A DNA stretch of 64,000 nt from a bacterium. Its GTDB lineage: Bacteria; Zhuqueibacterota; QNDG01; JAFGCO01. The position numbers and the translations under genes are program-made. The DNA lies in assembly GCA_016932575.1 (NCBI GenBank), contig JAFGCO010000055.1, positions 186,001 to 250,000 of the forward strand, read 5' to 3'. Of this stretch, positions 19,654-24,999 are shown piece by piece (the first letter of the stretch is position 1; each line of letters starts with the position of its first letter). The notes beneath the pieces were generated by a model. That model did no database searches. It was given only the letters and a program-made list of their open reading frames with translations, and was not told the origin of the DNA.

Positions 19654-19689
19654 AAAAAATCCATCCCGGATTTCCGGGATGGATTTTTT
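19654..19689 (+). terminator. Rho-independent terminator after the M3 peptidase gene
   Basis: A perfect 17-bp inverted repeat (19654-19670 against 19673-19689) with a two-base loop. It has a G/C-rich core (CATCCCGGA with TCCGGGATG) flanked by an A run on the left and a T run on the right. It lies 22 bases after the peptidase stop codon and closes that transcription unit. The symmetric A/T arms mean it could also work on the other strand, but no gene lies on that strand. Confidence 0.88.
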
Positions 19690-19898
19690 ATTGACTATCA
19701 GGTCTTAACCTATTATATTAAATTTTATAATATCATAACTTTGCGACGTCTGCAGATCTTTGCAGGATTGGCAAGTAATTATCAAGTCTTCGGTTATTTC
19801 CGGAGCCTCCCTCTTCAGGGAGCCTCTATATAATCTTGATATCTCAATTGACATTAAGAAGGCATGTAAAAATCTATTGACTTTCGGATGGAGGCAGC

Positions 19899-20312
19899 AT
19901 GAAGTTTCACACAGAATATTTCTGGTTCAATACCCAAAAAAAACGCGAGTGGATTAATGTAACTTCCGATGTGGAATCCGCTGTACAGAAAAGCGGCATT
20001 CAGGAAGGGATGGTTCTTGTTTCAGCCATGCACATCACGGCTGGTGTTTTTGTGAATGATCATGAGCCGGGTCTGTGGCAGGATATTGACGAGTGGGCGG
20101 AAAAATTAGCCCCATTCAATGCCAACTATCAGCATCATCGTACCGGGGAAACCAATGGAGATGCACATTTGAAAAGTCTTCTCATTCATCATCAGGTGAT
20201 TATTCCTGTAACACAGGGGAAACTTGATTTCGGCCCCTGGCAGCAGGTGTTTTACGCAGAGTTTGACGGGCAGCGGCGAAAACGGATGCTGATCAAAGTT
20301 ATGGGCGAATAA
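19899..20312 (+). CDS. yjbQ: YjbQ family (UPF0047) protein
   Basis: A 137-residue soluble protein with the full YjbQ/UPF0047 pattern: V-S-A-M-H-I-T-A-G near residues 42-50, an N-D-H-E-P segment, Y[16 protein letters not shown] in the middle, [13 protein letters not shown] and a terminal basic strand. The conserved histidines form a putative metal or phosphate site. Some members complement thiamine-phosphate synthase (ThiE) defects weakly, but the physiological reaction of the family is not settled. The ATG at 19899 is preceded by GGAGG (about 19890). The gene has its own upstream region of about 210 bases after the peptidase terminator, so it probably starts a new transcription unit that may continue into the lamin-tail gene 45 bases downstream. 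Confidence 0.94.
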   Translation: MKFHTEYFWFNTQKKREWINVTSDVESAVQKSGIQEGMVLVSAMHITAGVFVNDHEPGLWQDIDEWAEKLAPFNANYQHHRTGETNGDAHLKSLLIHHQVIIPVTQGKLDFGPWQQVFYAEFDGQRRKRMLIKVMGE

Positions 20313-20357
20313 GGGCCATCGGGATCGTCTGTCGTATAACAGAAAGGAGTTCGTTTT

Positions 20358-22094
20358 TTGGGAGAGTTTGATCGATGTAGCCGTAACAAGAGGCGCTGTT
20401 GTCTGGCGATTATGGGTGTATGTACTGCAATGCATCTCTGCGGTCAGGTGTTGATTAATGAGATCATGTTCAACCCGGACGGCTCGGAACATACGGATGA
20501 ATTCGTTGAAATTATCAATACAGATTCATCATTGTCTGTTGATTTGTCAGGATGGACTGTCCATGATGGTGAAGACGGGGACAGGATCATTGAAGCGGGG
20601 AAGGGTTTGATTCTTGCGCCGGATCAGATTGGATTGATCCTGGATGCCGATTATTTTCAAAAGTCGGATGAATATCAGGCGCTCATTTCCAAAGATGCGC
20701 TTGTTCTCACTGTCGAGGGATCCACTATAGGAAATGGCGGGCTGTCCAACAGCCGGCCGGAATGTGTAATGCTTATTAATGTTGACGGACAGATTGTGGA
20801 TAGTGTGCGATATGATATTGGTATCGCTTCCGGCCATTCCTATGAGCGGGTGGCGCTGGATCTTCCATCCTGTGATCCTTTGAACTGGAGAGAAAGCCAC
20901 TCAGTGTATGGAAGTCCTGGGTGCCTAAATAGTGTTTCACCTGTGATGTATGATCTGACAGTCGTTGAAATGGTCTGCCATCCTTCTTCTAAAAAGGATT
21001 TGACTGAAAGGTGCTTTGATATTACGATCCGTAATGCCGGAAAAAATCCGGTTTATGACGCGGGGATTGTTCTTTTCGAAGATGTCAACAGGGATTCGCT
21101 CCCTGCAGAGTCTGAAGCAGTATGTACATGTAATATTGATGCACTGTCGGCTGGAGACACCACTGTGGTCCGGCTTCCATGGTCTGCCCATCAATATGGA
21201 GCACATTGCATGGGAATAGAAATTGTCCTGTCCTCTGATGAAAAACCGAATAACAACCGTTTGTTTTCAGATATATGGATCCCTTATCCTGTTGGAAGTT
21301 TGGTTATTAATGAAATCATGGCTGATCCGTTGCCGGATGCTCCGGAATGGATCGAATTGTATCATCCGCAGCCGTATTCTATAGACCTGCTTGGCTGGTA
21401 TTTATCCGATGAAGACACGACTCATCGATATTTGATTTCAGAAACATCCGTTTGTATACCTCCGAAAAGCTATATGATTCTTTCCGAGAGTAAAAACCTG
21501 CCTGTTTCCGTATCGGATGCCTTATTGATTGAGATGCAGCCATTTCCGAACTTTAATAACAGTCAAGACGGTATATTTCTTTTTGATCCCGGTTTAAATG
21601 TGATAGACAGCGTTGCCTATTGTCATGCTTGGGGGGGTGGAAAGGGTGTTTCTTTGGAACGCATTCAGCATAAGGGAGAATCTAATAACAGTGCCAACTG
21701 GTATGGCTGCATATCTTTAGAAGGCATGACACCGGGTGTTAAAAACAGTGTTTCTAAGGATAGTATAAACTGCAGGGCGACACTTAATATCGATCCAAAT
21801 CCTTTTTCACCTGACGGTGACGGAATGGATGAAGTCGCCTTTATCCAGTACAGACTGCCTTTTGAATATGCAACGATCACACTGTCTTTATATGATGTTC
21901 AGGGACGGTGTATTCGTCATCTCAGACGGGGCATTGAAAGCGGCGGGGAGGGCGTTGTACTCTGGGACGGCAGGGATAATTCAGGACGCAGGGCAAGAAT
22001 CGGGTTATATGTGGTTTTTCTGGAAGTACTGGATTATGCATCGGGAGCAGTGATTCAGAAGAAGACCACAGTGGTCCTGGCCGGAGTGCTGTGA
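20358..22094 (+). CDS. Exported protein with two lamin-tail domains and a FlgD-like C-terminal domain
   Basis: A 578-residue surface or secreted protein. The start is a TTG at 20358, chosen because AAAGGAG (20343-20349) sits eight bases upstream. A basic stretch and a hydrophobic segment (about residues 11-29) form a probable signal peptide. Two lamin-tail domain (LTD) modules follow: one beginning L-I-N-E-I-M-F-N-P at about residue 33 and one beginning V-I-N-E-I-M-A-D-P at about 315, each with the W-I-E-L or F-V-E-I and L-S-G-W or L-L-G-W elements. The C-terminal ~100 residues begin N-P-F-S-P-D-G-D-G-M-D-E and carry a V-L-W-D-G-R-D strand and an I-G-L-Y-V strand, as in FlgD-type Ig-like domains at the ends of secreted FCB-group proteins. 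LTDs often bind DNA, proteins or surfaces; the specific role here is unknown. The stop overlaps the next ATG. Confidence 0.85.
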   Translation: MGEFDRCSRNKRRCCLAIMGVCTAMHLCGQVLINEIMFNPDGSEHTDEFVEIINTDSSLSVDLSGWTVHDGEDGDRIIEAGKGLILAPDQIGLILDADYFQKSDEYQALISKDALVLTVEGSTIGNGGLSNSRPECVMLINVDGQIVDSVRYDIGIASGHSYERVALDLPSCDPLNWRESHSVYGSPGCLNSVSPVMYDLTVVEMVCHPSSKKDLTERCFDITIRNAGKNPVYDAGIVLFEDVNRDSLPAESEAVCTCNIDALSAGDTTVVRLPWSAHQYGAHCMGIEIVLSSDEKPNNNRLFSDIWIPYPVGSLVINEIMADPLPDAPEWIELYHPQPYSIDLLGWYLSDEDTTHRYLISETSVCIPPKSYMILSESKNLPVSVSDALLIEMQPFPNFNNSQDGIFLFDPGLNVIDSVAYCHAWGGGKGVSLERIQHKGESNNSANWYGCISLEGMTPGVKNSVSKDSINCRATLNIDPNPFSPDGDGMDEVAFIQYRLPFEYATITLSLYDVQGRCIRHLRRGIESGGEGVVLWDGRDNSGRRARIGLYVVFLEVLDYASGAVIQKKTTVVLAGVL

Positions 22095-22255
22095 TGAAAA
22101 CAGATCCATTTCTCGTACGTGGTGTTATCATCCTTTTACTGGCTATAACGGGATTCCTGTATGAAGTATTCACAGATCGAGAAATATTTGTCCTTATTAT
22201 GTATACGATTCTTGCATCCGTAGGATGGTTTTTAATTTTGAAAGTACGTAAATAA
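22094..22255 (+). CDS. Small two-helix membrane protein (53 aa)
   Basis: This short reading frame starts with an ATG that overlaps the TGA of the lamin-tail gene (ATGA at 22094-22097), so it is probably translated by coupling. It encodes 53 residues: a short polar start, a hydrophobic helix (R-G-V-I-I-L-L-L-A-I-T-G-F-L), a short acidic turn with E-V-F-T-D-R-E, a second helix (I-F-V-L-I-M-Y-T-I-L-A-S-V-G-W-F-L) and a basic tail K-V-R-K. The topology predicted from charge is a hairpin with both ends in the cytoplasm. I do not recognise a family. The coupling and clean hydrophobic pattern argue that it is real, though conservation has not been tested. Confidence 0.6.
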   Translation: MKTDPFLVRGVIILLLAITGFLYEVFTDREIFVLIMYTILASVGWFLILKVRK

Positions 22256-22268
22256 AAAAGAACTTTAC

Positions 22269-22285
22269 TCACAAGTTATCCACAT
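22269..22285 (+). repeat. DnaA box within 17-bp direct repeat, copy 1
   Basis: Positions 22276-22284 read TTATCCACA, the consensus DnaA box. The match with the second copy extends to 17 bases (22269-22285), more than the box itself. A third, imperfect box (TTATCAACA) follows at 22290-22298 on the same strand. Confidence 0.65.
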
Positions 22286-22530
22286 AAATTTATCAACATT
22301 GTTTTGCTGTTTTTAAGCAATTGAACATATTCTTCTGAAAACCGAGTTTTTTATATTAAATTTGCTCTTTTATGATATTCATCACATGATAATGGCCATA
22401 ACATTTTAATTTTAAAAAGTTTAACCTTATTTATAATATTTAAGATAATATATTTCAACTTTATATTTCACATTCATATAGATGGACATTTATGATTTTT
22501 CTTATGTTATAAGGCGATTTTTTGCAGATT

Positions 22531-22547
22531 TCACAAGTTATCCACAT
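22531..22547 (+). repeat. DnaA box within 17-bp direct repeat, copy 2
   Basis: Positions 22538-22546 read TTATCCACA in the same orientation as copy 1. The two repeats start 262 bases apart, close to a whole number of B-DNA turns, with an AT-rich segment between them. This copy lies about 120 bases upstream of the rpsU start. Confidence 0.65.
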
Positions 22548-22643
22548 TTAGTTCACGCGTTTAACGGACTAAACTGTTATAAAAACCGCTTGCGTCCAAA
22601 AACGAAATTTCATATATTTCAAGGCGTTAAATTATCAAGTATG

Positions 22644-22660
22644 AAAGGAGGGATCACTCC
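22644..22660 (+). promoter_or_regulatory. rpsU ribosome-binding site in a small hairpin
   Basis: AAAGGAGGG at 22644-22652 is an unusually strong Shine-Dalgarno sequence, but lies 12 bases from the ATG at 22665, longer than normal. GGAG (22647-22650) can pair with CTCC (22657-22660) across a six-base loop. This would hide the site or, if it forms on the ribosome, shorten the spacing. Autogenous control by S21 is an inference. Confidence 0.45.
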
Positions 22661-22664
22661 ATAT

Positions 22665-22862
22665 ATGCCTGCAATCAAGGTTCGTGATGGTGAACCGTTT
22701 GAGAAAGCGTTCAAGCGGTTTACCAAACAGTGCGAAAAAGCCGGATTAATGTCAGATATTAAAAAGCATCAGCATTATGAAAAGCCCAGCGAAAAGAAAA
22801 AACGAAAGATTAATGCGGCAAAGCGTAAAATGCGGAAGCTGTCGATTATGATGAACCGCTAA
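22665..22862 (+). CDS. rpsU: 30S ribosomal protein bS21
   Basis: A 65-residue, very basic protein. It begins [19 protein letters not shown] and ends in a Lys/Arg-rich helix ([13 protein letters not shown]), the standard S21 pattern. S21 sits near the anti-Shine-Dalgarno end of 16S rRNA and assists initiation. Two upstream in-frame starts exist: ATG 22641 lies just before the ribosome-binding site, and one at 22482 gives a non-S21 extension; both are rejected. In E. coli rpsU and dnaG share an operon. Here they are about 4.6 kb apart, with yqeY next to rpsU as in many bacteria, so the macromolecular-synthesis grouping is loosely kept. Confidence 0.95.
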   Translation: MPAIKVRDGEPFEKAFKRFTKQCEKAGLMSDIKKHQHYEKPSEKKKRKINAAKRKMRKLSIMMNR

Positions 22863-22899
22863 GTTGAGGCGGTGACACAATTGATGGAATTGTCAACAG

Positions 22900-23343
22900 A
22901 TGAGCATTGAAGATAAACTTATCAATGATATGAAAACAGCGATGAAATCCGGCGATAGGATCAAGCTGGAAACGATTCGCATGCTCAGAGCTCAGTTAAA
23001 AAATGCAAGTCTCGGCAAAAAGGAGCCATTGCCGGAATCGGATGTCTTTGCAATTATCAGCAAGGAAGCAAAGCGCCGGAAAGAATCCATCGAGCTGTAC
23101 AGGAAGGGGGGCCGGGAAGATCTGGTGGAAAATGAATCCAAGGAATTGGAGATTCTTCAGGCGTATCTTCCGGAGGCTTTGTCAGATGCCGAGATCGATA
23201 CTCTCATCGACCAGGCCATAGCTCAGGTGAATGCTGCAGATATGCAGGATATGGGCAAGGTCATGGGAGTAGTGATGCCTCAGATCAAAGGGCGAGCCGA
23301 TGGAAATGTGGTTCAAACACGCGTCCGGCAGAAATTAAGCTGA
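22900..23343 (+). CDS. yqeY: YqeY/GatB-domain protein
   Basis: A 147-residue YqeY-family protein. It has the N-terminal helical part (K-L-I-N-D-M-K-T-A-M-K-S-G-D) with an R-M-L-R-A-Q-L-K-N motif, the K-E-A-K-R-R-K-E-S-I-E-L-Y-R-K-G-G-R segment and the C-terminal domain with G-K-V-M-G-V-V-M-P-Q-I-K-G-R-A-D-G. The same fold forms the tail of the GatB subunit of Asp/Glu-tRNA amidotransferase, where it contacts tRNA; the role of free-standing YqeY is not established. It lies 37 bases after rpsU and is followed by a strong terminator, so rpsU-yqeY is a two-gene unit. Confidence 0.95.
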   Translation: MSIEDKLINDMKTAMKSGDRIKLETIRMLRAQLKNASLGKKEPLPESDVFAIISKEAKRRKESIELYRKGGREDLVENESKELEILQAYLPEALSDAEIDTLIDQAIAQVNAADMQDMGKVMGVVMPQIKGRADGNVVQTRVRQKLS

Positions 23344-23363
23344 CGTTGTTGAAAATGAGTTTT

Positions 23364-23390
23364 AAACCCCATGAATTCATGGGGTTTTTT
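23364..23390 (+). terminator. Rho-independent terminator after yqeY
   Basis: A perfect 24-base palindrome (23364-23387) with AACCCCATGAA and TTCATGGGGTT arms, running into a T-rich tail. It lies 20 bases after the yqeY stop and separates the rpsU-yqeY unit from the MerR module. Confidence 0.87.
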
Positions 23391-23467
23391 TATTGTATCT
23401 TTTTAAGAGTTTTAATACATTGGGATTGTTAAAGAGTAAATTTTTCATGGGTATTTGAAAATAATCC

Positions 23468-23519
23468 TTGACTTGTCTATTGCTTGACAGTTTATCTTGT
23501 TATTGTTATGGCCATAACA
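23468..23519 (+). promoter_or_regulatory. Candidate promoter and palindromic operator of the MerR module
   Basis: TTGACT (23468-23473) and TTATCT (23492-23497) with an 18-base spacer form a plausible promoter. A second TTGACA occurs at 23484-23489. Immediately downstream, 23504-23519 is a perfect 16-bp palindrome, TGTTATGGCCATAACA, placed where transcription would start. The position suits a repressor site or the operator of the MerR regulator encoded in this unit. MerR operators normally lie between -35 and -10, so either the promoter assignment or the regulator assignment could be wrong. Confidence 0.5.
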
Positions 23520-23550
23520 GGGATCCAATAAAAAAATCAAAGGAGTGAAT

Positions 23551-23736
23551 ATGGCGACAATAACAGCAAATGCATGGAAGGATATGTTCATGGAAATCGG
23601 TCTTTCTGAGAATGATATGAACAGATGGCATCAGGTTTTTGAAAAGAGGCATCCTGAATTGCATCAGGATTTTCTTGAGTGGTTGCATCTCAGCAACGCT
23701 GATGTTCAGAAAATCAGGCAAGGCGCAGGACAGTAA
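23551..23736 (+). CDS. Small protein equal to the C-terminal domain of the adjacent MerR regulator
   Basis: A 61-residue protein with no DNA-binding part. From about residue 8 it aligns with the last ~54 residues of the MerR protein encoded next. Both share a W near the start, G-L, M-x-x-W-H-x-x-F-E-K, P-x-x-H-Q-D-F-L-E, L-x-L-S and a terminal I-R-Q. ATG 23551 is chosen because AGGAG (23541-23545) lies five bases upstream; the GTG at 23545 overlaps that site. The stop codon is followed within a few bases by the possible GTG start of the regulator, so the two are co-transcribed. Being a stand-alone copy of the regulator's presumed sensing or dimerisation domain, it could modulate the regulator or bind the same ligand; this is inference. 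Confidence 0.78.
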   Translation: MATITANAWKDMFMEIGLSENDMNRWHQVFEKRHPELHQDFLEWLHLSNADVQKIRQGAGQ

Positions 23737-23790
23737 TGAGTGTGCAGCCGTGGTCACTCTGTCAATGGATTGCGGCTGCATCCGAATCGA

Positions 23791-24309
23791 ATGGAATACA
23801 CGGTTTCCAAATTGGCCAGGATGTACGGGCTTTCCAGAAGCACACTTTTATATTACGATTCGATCGGTTTATTAAAACCCGCCCACCGAACTGAGGCACA
23901 CTATCGGATTTACACAGAGTCTGATATGAACCGGCTGGAACAAATCCGTACATTACGAAATGCGGGTGTTCCGCTTTCAGAGATTAAGATCATGCTGGAG
24001 GATCCGGCATCCCGGTCCGGGCGGATATTGGTTCAACGCTTGAAAGCAATTCAACAACAAATGAAAATATTGCGGCAGCAACAGCGTCTGATTGTGCATT
24101 TACTGGACAAGCCGCAGCTTTTAAAAAAACTGCCCCTGTTATCCAAAAAGAAATGGATATTGATCTTGCGTGCCTCTGGTCTGGATGATAAGGGTATGGA
24201 ACTGTGGCATCGTGAATTTGAAAAAACAGCTCCGGCAGCGCATCAGGATTTTTTAGAGTCTTTGGGATTATCACCGGAAGAAATCAGAGAGATTCGTCAA
24301 CAGCATTGA
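23791..24309 (+). CDS. MerR-family transcriptional regulator with W-H/F-E-K C-terminal domain
   Basis: A 172-residue regulator. Residues 1-70 form the MerR winged helix: Y-T-V-S-K-L-A-R-M-Y-G-L-S-R-S-T-L, then Y-Y-D-S-I-G-L-L-K-P, Y-R-I-Y and the D-M-N-R-L-E-Q-I-R-T-L-R-N-A-G helix. A dimerisation coiled coil follows (about 90-118, Q-Q-Q-M-K-I-L-R-Q-Q-Q). The C-terminal ~54 residues (W-I-L-I-L through L-W-H-R-E-F-E-K to H-Q-D-F-L-E-S-L-G-L-S) duplicate the small protein encoded upstream. No cysteine pattern of metal-sensing MerR proteins is present in that domain. ATG 23791 gives the usual MerR N-terminus; an in-frame GTG at 23740 with AGGA upstream would add 17 residues and tighten coupling. 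The palindrome at 23504-23519 is the likely autoregulatory target. Confidence 0.88.
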   Translation: MEYTVSKLARMYGLSRSTLLYYDSIGLLKPAHRTEAHYRIYTESDMNRLEQIRTLRNAGVPLSEIKIMLEDPASRSGRILVQRLKAIQQQMKILRQQQRLIVHLLDKPQLLKKLPLLSKKKWILILRASGLDDKGMELWHREFEKTAPAAHQDFLESLGLSPEEIREIRQQH

Positions 24310-24348
24310 TTGGATTCAACAATTGGCAGGAGGGAATGATTCGTCATT

Positions 24349-24999
24349 ATGAATTTGATTGATATCATCCTGCTTTTAATTTTGATATTTTTTGTGGTTA
24401 AGGGCTTGATACGTGGAATTATCCTTGAAGTCCTGACACTCGCAGGCATGGTCGTTGCTTATGTTCTGGCCTTGCGGCAAGTGGAATGGGCTGCTGCGTT
24501 TTTTGCAAAGCTGATCGAAATGCCCCCGTTTGTCGCCACCACTTTGGGATTTTTATCAATTTTTATCGTCGTTATTGTGGCTTTTCGCATTATAGCAGTC
24601 ATTCTTCATAAAATTGTAAAAAAAACACCGGTCAATACCCTCAATAGAGGAGGGGGAGTGTTCGTCGGCCTGTTAAAGGGGTTATTAATGGCGAGCCTGG
24701 TGGCGCATTTGATCGCCATGATACCCATAGAAAATGGTGAGTTTGAAGAAGAGCGCAAGACTTCTCGTTTCCTGAACCCCTCAAAGTCCGTGGCACCTTT
24801 TTTGTTCAATCTGATTAAGAAGACGATACCGAAGACAAAAACATTTTCTGATGAACTTCAGGAGGGTGTGAACAACGCTGTAAAACAAGCAGAGACCGGA
24901 TTAATCGAAGAGACGAAGAAAAAGCTTGACAATCAGTTGAAGGATACGCTGAACCAGGAATCCATGGAAGAAGTTCGTGAATCGCTTAAAACCGATTAA
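24349..24999 (+). CDS. cvpA: CvpA family membrane protein
   Basis: A 216-residue inner-membrane protein with four hydrophobic segments in the first ~125 residues. It carries CvpA-family features: I-D-I-I-L-L-L-I-L at the start, G-L-I-R-G-I-I-L-E-V in the first loop, and a G-G-G-V-F-V-G-L-L-K-G glycine-rich turn before the last helix. The tail (about 165-216) is a charged amphipathic helix. CvpA was named for colicin V production in E. coli; in other bacteria it affects envelope homeostasis. Its 3' end overlaps the GTG start of mutS2 by 23 bases, an arrangement (cvpA-mutS2) common in many phyla. Confidence 0.9.
   Translation: MNLIDIILLLILIFFVVKGLIRGIILEVLTLAGMVVAYVLALRQVEWAAAFFAKLIEMPPFVATTLGFLSIFIVVIVAFRIIAVILHKIVKKTPVNTLNRGGGVFVGLLKGLLMASLVAHLIAMIPIENGEFEEERKTSRFLNPSKSVAPFLFNLIKKTIPKTKTFSDELQEGVNNAVKQAETGLIEETKKKLDNQLKDTLNQESMEEVRESLKTD

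Larger units (their letters stand above)
22256..22664. other. AT-rich 0.4-kb intergenic region with two DnaA boxes
   Basis: This is the longest stretch in the window without a protein or RNA gene. It holds two copies of a 17-bp direct repeat containing perfect DnaA boxes (22269-22285 and 22531-22547), a near-match TTATCAACA at 22290-22298, and a very AT-rich central part at about 22400-22480. A short ATGGCCAT palindrome lies at 22392-22399, and the rpsU leader with its ribosome-binding site is at the 3' end. An in-frame upstream extension of rpsU starting at 22482 is possible on paper but has no ribosome-binding site and no S21 similarity. The region could be a replication origin, a DnaA-titration site or a DnaA-controlled rpsU promoter. 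Confidence 0.6.

Noticed and set aside
19808-19830. CTCCCT/AGGGAG hairpin upstream of yjbQ, considered as part of a riboswitch (TPP or folate) because YjbQ is linked to thiamine
   Set aside because: No TPP (THI-box) or THF aptamer core sequences are present, and the stem is only six base pairs.
22482-22664. N-terminal extension of rpsU from ATG 22482 (or from 22641)
   Set aside because: The 22482 extension has no ribosome-binding site and does not resemble S21, and 22641 lies just before the Shine-Dalgarno itself. The normal S21 start is at 22665.
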